A DNA stretch of 28,117 nucleotides from positions 1 to 28,117 of the forward strand of contig DLRK01000039.1 in the NCBI GenBank assembly GCA_002501065.1. Direction: 5' to 3'. Positions 1 through 7,759 of this stretch are shown in pieces; position 1 is the first letter of the stretch, and the number at the start of each line of letters is the position of its first letter. The notes below the pieces were generated by a model. That model ran no database searches, was not told the origin of the DNA, and was given only the letters and a program-made list of their open reading frames with translations. The position numbers and the translations under genes are program-made. This DNA is from Akkermansiaceae bacterium UBA7890 (GTDB lineage Bacteria; Verrucomicrobiota; Verrucomicrobiia; Verrucomicrobiales; Akkermansiaceae).

Positions 1-930
1 GATGCCGATGGCGTGGTGGTGGTCTGGTCGAAACCCGAGCAGTTGCTCATGCTGGCACTGGATCTTGAGGGCAAGGAAATGTGGCGCCGGGACCTGGGCC
101 CGTACGTGGGAACCTGGGGTTCAGCCAGTTCGCCGATTATTGCCGGCGGTTTGGTCATATTGGCCAATGACCAGATGCATCCGCAGGTAATGAAGCGGTT
201 TCTGCCAAAGGGTGCCTCCATGGTTCCCGGGAAAAGTTTTTTGATCGCCGTCGATCGCAAGAGCGGAAAAACCCGCTGGAAAATTGATCGCCATACGGTG
301 CTGGCCGGATACAGCACCCCCTGTGTTCGGAAAACCGGCAATGATTCGCCTGAACTGGTCTTTTCCGGCACGGCTCATGGCATGACGGGTGTGGATTTGG
401 CCACGGGCAAGGTCAACTGGGAGATCAAGGGCATCCTGGGCAGTCGCGTGGTGGGCTCGCCGCAGCTCTATCAGGATCTGGTATTCGGCAGTCACGGCGC
501 GGGCTTGTCAGCGCAGCAATTGGTGGCGGTGCGCGCTCCGCAAAAGGGTGGCGTGAAGGAGCCCAAGGTGGCCTATGAGGTACGGCAATCGCCGCCCTTG
601 GTGCCCAGTTGCCTCATCAAGGACGACCTCTTGTTTCTCTGGACAGACAGCGGCATTGTCAGCTGCCTGGATGCGGCCAGCGGAAAACGTCACTGGCGCG
701 AGCGGGCGGGTGGCAGTTACTACTGCTCCCCGGTGTGGATCGGCAGTCGGTTGTACTGCACAAGCAAGACGGGCGAGGTGGTGGTTATCGCCGCTGACAA
801 AACCTTCAAGCTGTTGGCCAGGAATCCACTTGGAGAAAAATGCTTTGCCGTTCCCGCTATTGCCAATGGAGTCATGTATCAGCGCACACAAACAAAGCTA
901 TTCTCGCTGGGCGGAAAAAATAAGAAGTAA
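1..930 (+). CDS. PQQ-like beta-propeller repeat protein, 3' part (5' end outside window)
   Basis: The reading frame is open from base 1 and ends at TAA 928-930, giving about 309 residues of a longer protein. The sequence repeats the blade pattern of PQQ/WD-like propellers: a run of small hydrophobics (SSPIIAGGLVILAND), then a 'hhAhDxxxGKxxW' turn. Examples are IAVDRKSGKTRW, TGVDLATGKVNW and SCLDAASGKRHW, each followed by a 'GSP' or 'CSP' strand start. Proteins of this type in planctomycetes and Verrucomicrobia are usually secreted and may bind a quinone cofactor or just act as a scaffold; no quinoprotein active-site residues can be judged from this fragment. Codon use looks slightly less GC-rich (more TTG and TTT) than in the genes that follow. 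It is on the same strand as pduS, 114 bp upstream, with no terminator that I can see between them. The family call is firm; substrate and function are unknown. Confidence 0.85.
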   Translation, partial: DADGVVVVWSKPEQLLMLALDLEGKEMWRRDLGPYVGTWGSASSPIIAGGLVILANDQMHPQVMKRFLPKGASMVPGKSFLIAVDRKSGKTRWKIDRHTVLAGYSTPCVRKTGNDSPELVFSGTAHGMTGVDLATGKVNWEIKGILGSRVVGSPQLYQDLVFGSHGAGLSAQQLVAVRAPQKGGVKEPKVAYEVRQSPPLVPSCLIKDDLLFLWTDSGIVSCLDAASGKRHWRERAGGSYYCSPVWIGSRLYCTSKTGEVVVIAADKTFKLLARNPLGEKCFAVPAIANGVMYQRTQTKLFSLGGKNKK

Positions 931-1044
931 TCCTCCTTTTCCCCGCCCTCCGGTCCGGCCCCACGGCTGTTTCAGGAGCCTCCCGCAAAAAGCAAATTCC
1001 TCGCAGAAAGAGTCTCAACCCTTGACTCGGCATCCCCATCCACG

Positions 1045-2382
1045 ATGCTGCTTCGCAGGCAAATGGAGATCGTTGCAGCAGTCCGCGAAGCCGGCGTGGT
1101 GGGAGCAGGTGGCGCAGGCTTTCCCTCTCATGTGAAGCTTGAGGCGGAGGCCGAGTACGTGCTCGCCAATGGCGCGGAGTGCGAGCCTCTCCTGCACAAG
1201 GATGCCGAACTCACCGAGGCCCACGCGGACCAGGTCCTGCGGGGAATGGAGCTCTCCATGCAGGCAACCGGAGCCGACAAGGCGATTTTCGGGATCAAGG
1301 CCAAGCGGACCAGGACGGTGGCCATCCTGAAGGAGGCGACCGGCGGCAAGGACATCAAGGTTCAACTCCTTGACGACTACTATCCCGCAGGTGATGAGTT
1401 CGTCCTGGTTCATGAATGCACCGGGCGGCTCATCCCGCCCGGAGGAATTCCCCTTCAGGTCGGGACGGTGGTACACAACTCCGAAACGCTCTATAATATT
1501 GCAGAGGCCGCGGAGGGCCGCCCCGTCACCAGGAAGATTCTTACCGTCGCCGGGGAGGTGGCGACCCCCATGAGCATGGCCGTGCCGGTGGGAATCACCC
1601 TGCGGGAGGTGATCGCGATCGCAGGCGGGCCATCCATCCGCGATTACTCCGTCTTCGTGGGCGGACTCATGATGGGAAAACTGACGGATGATCTGAACCA
1701 GCCCGTGACCAAGACGACCGGTGGGCTCATCGTGCTGCCCACCAGCCACCGCCTCGTCCAACGCATTCTTACTCCCACCAAGGCCATGCATCGGATCGGC
1801 AAGTCGGCCTGCGATCAGTGCAGTTACTGCACTGAATTCTGCCCACGCTACCTTCTGGGTTACGACGTGCAGCCCCACAAGGTGATGCGCACCCTCGGCT
1901 TCTCCGCCAGCGGGAAGCAGAACTGGAGCAAGTGGGCCGACCTCTGCTGCGCCTGCGGCCTGTGCACCCTCTACGCATGCCCCGAGGATCTCTTCCCCAG
2001 GGAAGCCTGCAACCAGGCCATCGCGGACCGCAAGGACGCCAACCTGGAACGCTGGCTCGGACCCACCACGGAGGTGAAGGCGCATCCCATGGCAGACGGC
2101 CGGCACGCCCCTCTGAAATCTCTCATGCAGAAACTGGGGGTCACCAGCTACAACGTCCCCGCTCCCTGGCACGACAACAGTTACGAGGCCCGCAGGGTAA
2201 CCCTTCCGCTCAGTCAACACGTGGGCGTCCCCTCCAAGGCAGTAGTTCAGGTCGGAGACAAGGTGAAGGCGGGCCAGTTGGTGGCGGAAATTCCGGAAGG
2301 AAAACTGGCCGCCCGCATTCATTCCAGCATCGAGGGGACCGTCACCACCGTGAACAGCGCTGTCACCATCGAAAAACTCTAA
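1045..2382 (+). CDS. pduS: PduS-like RnfC/Nqo1-family flavin and Fe-S protein (BMC cobalamin reductase type)
   Basis: This 445-residue protein has the PduS layout. An N-terminal Nqo1/RnfC FMN-binding region carries GAGGAGFP (20-27) and NGAECEP (42-48), followed by an SLBB-type middle. Two ferredoxin-type [4Fe-4S] motifs follow: C256-C259-C262-C266 and C301/C302-C304-C307-C312. The C-terminal 60 residues look like a lipoyl/barrel-sandwich fold (VQVGDKVKAGQLVAEI). In Pdu microcompartments PduS reduces cob(II)alamin or moves electrons from NADH across the shell, and it binds the shell protein PduT. The pduT homologue starts 12 bp after the stop, which strongly supports the call over a plain RnfC subunit; no other rnf genes are near. 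The start is uncertain: ATG 1045 has no Shine-Dalgarno, and an in-frame ATG at 1063 lies just after CGCAGG. Whether it serves B12 here is unknown, because no diol dehydratase is seen. Confidence 0.88.
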   Translation: MLLRRQMEIVAAVREAGVVGAGGAGFPSHVKLEAEAEYVLANGAECEPLLHKDAELTEAHADQVLRGMELSMQATGADKAIFGIKAKRTRTVAILKEATGGKDIKVQLLDDYYPAGDEFVLVHECTGRLIPPGGIPLQVGTVVHNSETLYNIAEAAEGRPVTRKILTVAGEVATPMSMAVPVGITLREVIAIAGGPSIRDYSVFVGGLMMGKLTDDLNQPVTKTTGGLIVLPTSHRLVQRILTPTKAMHRIGKSACDQCSYCTEFCPRYLLGYDVQPHKVMRTLGFSASGKQNWSKWADLCCACGLCTLYACPEDLFPREACNQAIADRKDANLERWLGPTTEVKAHPMADGRHAPLKSLMQKLGVTSYNVPAPWHDNSYEARRVTLPLSQHVGVPSKAVVQVGDKVKAGQLVAEIPEGKLAARIHSSIEGTVTTVNSAVTIEKL

Positions 2383-2394
2383 CAGAACATCCCC

Positions 2395-2946
2395 ATGACC
2401 AAGAACGCCATCGGCATCGTCGAACTCTCCAGTATCGCGGCGGGATATTCCAGCAGTGACGAGATGCTCAAAGCCGCCAACGTGGAAATGCTGCTGGCCC
2501 GGTCCATCTGCTCGGGCAAATACATGGTGATGGTGGGAGGTGAAGTGGCCGACGTGCAATCCGCGGTCGCGGCTGGAGTGGCGATCAGCGAGGGGGCGGT
2601 CATCGACTCCGCAGTCCTCTCCAATATCGATCCCAGCGTCTTCCCCGCCATCTCGGGCACCAGCCAGGCAGACGAGCTGGACGCCCTGGGGGTGATCGAG
2701 TCCTTCTCGGTGACCTCCCTGATTGAAGCAGCGGATGCCGCGGCCAAGGCGGCCGAGGTGCAACTCATCGAAATCCGCCTCGCAATGGCCCTGGGTGGCA
2801 AGGCCTTCGTCACGCTCACCGGCAACGTTTCGGCGGTGCAGGCCGCAGTCGATGCGGGCGCCAGCCTGGTCTCGGAAAAGGGACTCCTCGTGCACAAGGT
2901 GGTCATCCCGCGACCGCATGAGAATCTCCTCAACGAGTTGGTGTAA
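2395..2946 (+). CDS. pduT: Tandem BMC-domain shell protein, PduT type
   Basis: The 183-residue protein holds two BMC domains in tandem: one near residues 4-85 (IGIVELSSIAAGYSSSDEML) and one near 98-180 (LGVIESFSVTSLIEAADAA, then GNVSAVQAAVDAG). Known PduT is 184 residues, forms a trimer that fills a hexagonal tile of the shell, and holds a [4Fe-4S] cluster in the central pore through one cysteine per subunit (Cys38 in the Pdu protein). Here Cys39 sits in the matching stretch SICSGKY, so cluster binding is likely. The C-terminal KGLLVHKVVIPRPHE is also typical of PduT. It lies 12 bp behind pduS and is surely co-transcribed. No hexamer (BMC-H) or pentamer (BMC-P) shell gene is in the window, so the remaining shell must be encoded elsewhere, or upstream of base 1. 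The leader (ACAGAACATCCCC) has no Shine-Dalgarno. Confidence 0.92.
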   Translation: MTKNAIGIVELSSIAAGYSSSDEMLKAANVEMLLARSICSGKYMVMVGGEVADVQSAVAAGVAISEGAVIDSAVLSNIDPSVFPAISGTSQADELDALGVIESFSVTSLIEAADAAAKAAEVQLIEIRLAMALGGKAFVTLTGNVSAVQAAVDAGASLVSEKGLLVHKVVIPRPHENLLNELV

Positions 2947-3081
2947 TACCACGATTCGCGACGGCAACAGGTGCTCCCGCGGGTTCACCCCGCAAAAACT
3001 GCCCCAACCCTGAAATTCCGGTGCCAACGTCGTCCCTCTTGGGGACTTGCCTCCGGGGGGGCCACGGGGTGACCCTCCGGT

Positions 3082-6000
3082 ATGCCCAAGATTTTTCCGG
3101 TCCTTGTCCTTGCTGTCCTGGCGCAATCGGCTCTGGCGGAGGATCGCGGGCACGCGGCCAGGATGGCCGCGAGCCAGAAGCTCTTCAGCAGCCGGGTGAG
3201 TGGCATCCTGAAGGAGCACTGTGTGCGTTGCCACGGAGGCGACAAGACCAAGTCGGGCCTCAACCTGGTCACCCGTGAGGCGCTCCTCAAGGGCGGGGAC
3301 CAGGGGGTGGCGATCGTTCCGGGGAAGCCTGGTGAAAGCCTCCTCTATCTGGCGACCGCTCACCTTGAAGAGGAACTGGCCATGCCGCCCAAGAAACCAC
3401 CGCTCCCCGCTGAAGCGGTTGCCGCCATTGAGGAGTGGATCGCCCTCGGAGCTGCCTACGACCAACCGCTCCTGAACAAGAGTGCCGCGGAAAAGACTCC
3501 CCTGCAGGTGACTGACGAGGACCGGCGCTACTGGGCCTACGCCCCCTTGCGGGGAGATGCTCCTCCCCCGTCGGAAAATAACGTGTCATCCGGGATCGAC
3601 CGTTACCTGGCCGCCAAACGCCGCGAACATGGACTGGTGGCGGCAACTCCCCTCGATCCCCGCAAGCTCATCCGGCGGGCCTACTTTGATCTGATCGGCC
3701 TGCCGCCCACCCCGGACGAAATCGAGAAGTTCGTGAAGAGCGAGGATCCGCAGGCCTACGAGAAGATCATCGATGACCTCCTCGCCCGCCCCGGGTTCGG
3801 TGAACGCTGGGCACGACACTGGCTCGACGTGGCCCGATTTGCAGAAAGCCATGGATTCGAACACGACTACGATCGCAAGTTCGCCTTCCACTTCCGCGAT
3901 TTCGTCATCCGCTCCCTGAACGGCGACATGCCTTACGATCAATTCGTGAAGTGGCAGATCGCAGGAGACGAGCTGGCACCCGCTGACTCGGAGGCGCTGT
4001 CTGCGACAGGCTTTCTTGGAGCAGGTGTCTACCCCACTCAGATCACATCCAGCGAGGCGGAACGCACTCGCTTAGATGCCACCGACGACATGGTCTCCAC
4101 CATGGGATCGGCCATGCTCGCTACCACCATCGGTTGTGCCCGTTGCCACGATCACAAATATGATCCCGTTTCCACTCGTGATTACTACGAGCTGCTCAGC
4201 GCCTTCACCCAGACCGTCCGGAGCGAAATCGACCTTGAAATCAACAAGCCTGAGGACGCTGCGATGGACAAGTTCAGGGAGGCCATGAGCACCCTGCAGG
4301 CTGAGGCGGACGCCTTCAGAAAAACGCAGGCCCCGAAGAGGCTGCAAGCCTGGCTGCAGACCCATCGTGGAAGCGATCCAGTCGAGCACACTTCGGCCTG
4401 GACGGTGCTGGTGGCGGAACCCCTGGTCTCCAAGGGAGGGGCCACCTTCAAACGGCAGCCGGACGGTTCCTACCTCGCAGGCGGGGCGAATCCCAACTCC
4501 GACGTCTACACCTTCGTGGCCACCTCCCCGGTCGAGAAGCCGCGTTCGTTGCGCATCGAGGCTCTGGCGCACCCGTCGATGAAGCGGGGTGGGCCGGGCC
4601 GGGCCAGCAACGGCAATATCGGGCTCTCTCACCTGGAAATCTCCGCCGGAACCACCGCCCTGAAACTGGCTAACCCGCGGGCGACCTTCAATCAGAGTGC
4701 CAAACTCCATGTCAACCTGGTGATCGATGGAAACCCCGGGGGCGGCTGGGCGATCGACCCGCAGTTCGGAAAGGATCACGCCGCTGTCTTCGAGATCACC
4801 AACCCCGAAATCGTCGAAGGAACGAACAAGCGGCTCTCCATCAGGCTCCACTTCAACCTCAACACCCAGCATAACATCGGGCGCCTGCGAATCTCGGTGA
4901 GCAACCGGCCTGCCGCCAATCTTCCCCTGCGGGAAGGACAGGCCGATCCGGGCGAGGTCGCTCGCAGGGAATTACTGGCCCTCGACAAAAAAAACAAGGG
5001 AGCGGTCCAGGAGGCGGACCTCGCGCGCATGATCGAACTCTACCTCCCGATCGATCCCGCCTGGGCCAGTTTAAGCGGCCGGATCAGCGCTCTCAACTCA
5101 ACCCGGCCCCAGGGGAAAAAGGAGAAAGTGATGGTCTGCAGTGAGGGGTTCAAGCCCATGCGTCACCACACCAACAGTGGCAAGGTGCCCGACTTCTACA
5201 AGGAAAGCTACTACCTGGTGCGCGGCGATCCGGACCAGAAAAACGGCAAGGCTCCCCAGGGGTTCCTCCAGGTGCTCATGCGCAATGGGGCAAGTGCGGA
5301 AAACTGGGTGGTTTCCAGACCAGCCGGGGCTCGCACGTCCATGAAACGCAGTGGAGTGGCGAAATGGATCACCGATGTAGAAAGTGGCGCCGGGCATCTT
5401 CTTGCCCGCGTCATCGTCAACCGCCTCTGGCAACATCATTTCGGCCGTGGAATCGTGGAATCCGTCAACGATTTCGGCTTTCAGGGCACCAAGCCAACCC
5501 ATCCCGGGCTGCTCGATTACCTGGCCCGCGATCTCATCGCCCACGGATGGACCCTCAAACGCATGCACAAGAAGATCATGATGAGTGAGGCTTATCGCAT
5601 GGGCTCCTCCGACAACGGGACCAACGCCAGTGCCGATCCAAAGAACCTCTACTGGTGGAAGCGGGAACCCCGTCGCCTGGAAGCCGAGATCATTCGGGAC
5701 AATGCCCTGGCGGTAAGCGGGCTGCTTGACCACAGGATGTACGGAGCCGGCACCCTGGACCAGAGCATGAAAAGGCGCAGCATCTATTTCTTTATCAAGC
5801 GCAGCAAGCTGGTGCCCATAATGCAGCTTTTCGACTCGCCCGACACCATGACCAGCCAGGGACGGCGGGCGGTGACCACCACGCCCTCGCAGGCCCTTAT
5901 CTTCATCAACAGTCCGCAGATACGCGAAATGGCGGCCCACTTTGCGAAAACCGTAATGGCCGAGAGCGATCCGGTCGGCAGCGCAGTCTACCGCGCCCAT

Positions 6001-6147
6001 GGATCGCCTCCGACCGAAGAACAGCGAAAGCGAATGCACAATTTTCTCAATGAACAGATCGCGAGCTACGGCGGAAAGAAGGAACCCGCCCTGGTGGACT
6101 TTTGCCACGCCCTGCTCGCCTCCAATGAAATGATCTACGTGGAATAA
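3082..6147 (+). CDS. PSD1 and planctomycete cytochrome C domain-containing protein (DUF1549/DUF1553)
   Basis: This is a 1021-residue exported protein. A signal peptide (FPVLVLAVLAQSALA) ends near residue 19. A planctomycete-type cytochrome c domain follows with heme motif CVRCH at 47-51. Next is DUF1549 (PSCyt2), from about residue 170 to 380 (IDRYLAAKRREHGL; RPGFGERWARHWLDVARFAESHG), with the family's second CxxCH, CARCH, at 352-356. A beta-rich insertion of about 130 residues with a galactose-binding-like look occupies the middle. DUF1553 (PSD1) forms the C-terminal third (RVIVNRLWQHHFGRGIV; SRPAGART). Such proteins are almost restricted to PVC bacteria and sit beside DUF1501 genes, as here with a 5-bp gap. 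Their reaction is unproven; a periplasmic redox role tied to polysaccharide or sulfated-glycan use has been proposed from gene context. The start is the only ATG that gives a clean signal peptide. Confidence 0.93.
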   Translation: MPKIFPVLVLAVLAQSALAEDRGHAARMAASQKLFSSRVSGILKEHCVRCHGGDKTKSGLNLVTREALLKGGDQGVAIVPGKPGESLLYLATAHLEEELAMPPKKPPLPAEAVAAIEEWIALGAAYDQPLLNKSAAEKTPLQVTDEDRRYWAYAPLRGDAPPPSENNVSSGIDRYLAAKRREHGLVAATPLDPRKLIRRAYFDLIGLPPTPDEIEKFVKSEDPQAYEKIIDDLLARPGFGERWARHWLDVARFAESHGFEHDYDRKFAFHFRDFVIRSLNGDMPYDQFVKWQIAGDELAPADSEALSATGFLGAGVYPTQITSSEAERTRLDATDDMVSTMGSAMLATTIGCARCHDHKYDPVSTRDYYELLSAFTQTVRSEIDLEINKPEDAAMDKFREAMSTLQAEADAFRKTQAPKRLQAWLQTHRGSDPVEHTSAWTVLVAEPLVSKGGATFKRQPDGSYLAGGANPNSDVYTFVATSPVEKPRSLRIEALAHPSMKRGGPGRASNGNIGLSHLEISAGTTALKLANPRATFNQSAKLHVNLVIDGNPGGGWAIDPQFGKDHAAVFEITNPEIVEGTNKRLSIRLHFNLNTQHNIGRLRISVSNRPAANLPLREGQADPGEVARRELLALDKKNKGAVQEADLARMIELYLPIDPAWASLSGRISALNSTRPQGKKEKVMVCSEGFKPMRHHTNSGKVPDFYKESYYLVRGDPDQKNGKAPQGFLQVLMRNGASAENWVVSRPAGARTSMKRSGVAKWITDVESGAGHLLARVIVNRLWQHHFGRGIVESVNDFGFQGTKPTHPGLLDYLARDLIAHGWTLKRMHKKIMMSEAYRMGSSDNGTNASADPKNLYWWKREPRRLEAEIIRDNALAVSGLLDHRMYGAGTLDQSMKRRSIYFFIKRSKLVPIMQLFDSPDTMTSQGRRAVTTTPSQALIFINSPQIREMAAHFAKTVMAESDPVGSAVYRAHGSPPTEEQRKRMHNFLNEQIASYGGKKEPALVDFCHALLASNEMIYVE

Positions 6148-6152
6148 TCCTG

Positions 6153-7598
6153 ATGAACTGCAATCGACTTGAAGACGCCTGGAACCGGCGTGAACTCCTG
6201 AGCAAGGCTGGCGGTGGACTGGGTGCCCTTGCCCTCGCGTCCCTCCTGCACGAGAACGGCCACGCGGCGGTCGAACTGGGGAATAATCCCCTGGAGGCCC
6301 GCAAGCCACACTTCGATGGCAAGGCCAAGCATGTAATCTGGCTCTTCGTCAACGGTGGCCCGTCCCACGTCGACACCTGGGATCACAAGCCGGAACTTAC
6401 CAAGAGCGATGGGCAGAAGCTTGAGGGTTTCGATCCCACCACGGGCTTTTTTGAGAATGCGGTGGGACCTCTCATGAAGTCGCCCTTCGAATTCAAGCAG
6501 CACGGCCAGAGTGGAGCCTGGGTCTCCTCCATTTTTCCACATCTTTCCAGACACGTGGACAAGATGGCATTTGTGAAGTCTTTCCACACCCAGTCCAACA
6601 ACCACAGTCCGGCCCTCTTCATGGCCAACACGGGTGTAACACGCATGGGCCATCCCTGCGTGGGGAGCTGGGTGGCCTACGGGCTCGGTACCGAGAACGA
6701 AAACCTGCCAGCCTTCATGGTCATGAGCGATCCCAAGGGCCGCGGACTACCCAAAGGCCACGCGGCCAACTGGGGCAACGGGTTTCTCCCGGGGTCCTTC
6801 CAGGGAACATGGATCAATACCAAGGGCGACCCCATCCCGAACCTGAAACGCGTCCCGGGCATGAGCGAGGAACAACAACGTGCCCAGCTTCGCTTCCTGC
6901 GGGAAATGAACCAGTCACACCGGGATCGTACCGATGCGGAACGGAAACTCACCGCGCGGATCAAGAGCTTTGAACTCGCCTACCGCATGCAGGAGGAAGC
7001 TCCCGAGTGCGTCGACGTCAACTCCGAACCGGATCACATCAAGAAGCTCTACGGTCTCGATAATGGGCAATGCTCCCACTTTGCCCGCCAGTGCCTGATG
7101 GCACGGCGTATGATCGAACGTGGCGTGCGCTACGTGCAGATCTACTCCGGGGGGATGGAGAACCAGCGCAGCTGGGACGGGCACAACGACATCGCGGGCA
7201 ACCACACCGGCTTCGCGGGTGAAACGGACCAGCCCATCGCAGGCCTCCTGCAGGACCTGGAGGAGCGAGGACTCCTCGATGAAACCCTCGTGATCTGGGG
7301 CGGAGAATTCGGCCGCCTTCCCGTGGCTCAGAAGAGCCAGAAACCCGGCCGCGACCATAATCCCCACGCCGGCTGTTACTGGTTCGCCGGGGGCGGAGTG
7401 AAGAGCGGAACCTCCTACGGCGAAACCGACGAGATCGGACACCAGGCCGTCGTCGACAAGGTCGAGATCCACGACCTGCACGCGACCATCCTCCATCTCC
7501 TCGGGCTCGATCACAAGAAACTCACCTTCAAACACAATGGCCGCCGGTTCCGGCTGACCGATGTGGCGGGACGGGTTATTAAGCAGATCGTTGCCTGA
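6153..7598 (+). CDS. DUF1501 domain-containing protein (sulfatase-like fold)
   Basis: A 481-residue protein of the DUF1501 family, related to the alkaline phosphatase/sulfatase fold. The N-terminus has a Tat-like signal, NRRELLSKAGGGLGALALAS, so export in a folded state is likely. Family landmarks are HVIWLFVNGGPSHVDTWDHKP (near 65-85), SIFPHLSRHVDKMAFVKSFHT, MIERGVRYVQIYSGG, the stretch with WDGHNDI, and VIWGGEFGRLPVAQ followed by GRDHNPHAGCYWFAGGG. The protein ends with the usual HDLHATILHLLGLDHKKLTF. It starts 5 bp after the PSD1 stop, the standard PSD1-DUF1501 pair of PVC genomes, and the two products probably act together in the periplasm. Function is not established; hydrolysis of a phosphate or sulfate ester is only a structural guess. 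No Shine-Dalgarno is visible, and close coupling to the upstream gene may drive translation. Confidence 0.93.
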   Translation: MNCNRLEDAWNRRELLSKAGGGLGALALASLLHENGHAAVELGNNPLEARKPHFDGKAKHVIWLFVNGGPSHVDTWDHKPELTKSDGQKLEGFDPTTGFFENAVGPLMKSPFEFKQHGQSGAWVSSIFPHLSRHVDKMAFVKSFHTQSNNHSPALFMANTGVTRMGHPCVGSWVAYGLGTENENLPAFMVMSDPKGRGLPKGHAANWGNGFLPGSFQGTWINTKGDPIPNLKRVPGMSEEQQRAQLRFLREMNQSHRDRTDAERKLTARIKSFELAYRMQEEAPECVDVNSEPDHIKKLYGLDNGQCSHFARQCLMARRMIERGVRYVQIYSGGMENQRSWDGHNDIAGNHTGFAGETDQPIAGLLQDLEERGLLDETLVIWGGEFGRLPVAQKSQKPGRDHNPHAGCYWFAGGGVKSGTSYGETDEIGHQAVVDKVEIHDLHATILHLLGLDHKKLTFKHNGRRFRLTDVAGRVIKQIVA

Positions 7599-7612
7599 CC
7601 TCCGGAGCCACA

Positions 7613-7666
7613 ATTAGCTAAGGGGTCCTTATAATCCGTGTATTCCGATCCCCTTTTTGTGCTAAT
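7613..7666 (+). promoter_or_regulatory. AT-rich intergenic hairpin containing a perfect TATAAT
   Basis: The 161-bp gap between the DUF1501 gene and the toroid gene is the most AT-rich stretch of the window. It holds nested inverted repeats, ATTAGC 7613-7618 with GCTAAT 7661-7666, and AAGGGG 7620-7625 with CCCCTT 7650-7655 followed by TTT. This could be a weak intrinsic terminator for the PSD1-DUF1501 operon. The loop also contains TATAAT at 7630-7635, a perfect -10 hexamer, but the position 17 bp upstream (GCCACA) is a poor -35. Terminator, promoter for the 7760 gene, or both are possible. Confidence 0.35.
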
Positions 7667-7759
7667 ATTGGAGATAGAAACCACGTTCCAGCCTTGAAAT
7701 TAACCTTGGAATAGGACTTCTTACTAGCTCCGGCACATTGGCTTCCATCCTGTTTCATC

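Noticed and set aside
2978..2995. GCGGG-TTCAC-CCCGC hairpin after pduT
   Set aside because: Only five pairs, followed by A rather than T on the coding strand; not a convincing terminator, and such GC hairpins are expected by chance here.
1015..3465. 816-residue open frame on the minus strand
   Set aside because: It is antisense to pduS and pduT, and its product has low-complexity His/Gly/Asp/Leu-rich sequence with no domain. Third-position GC bias of the plus genes keeps this frame free of stops.
5098..6309. 403-residue open frame on the minus strand
   Set aside because: Opposite to the conserved PSD1 domain and the start of DUF1501; no recognisable motif.
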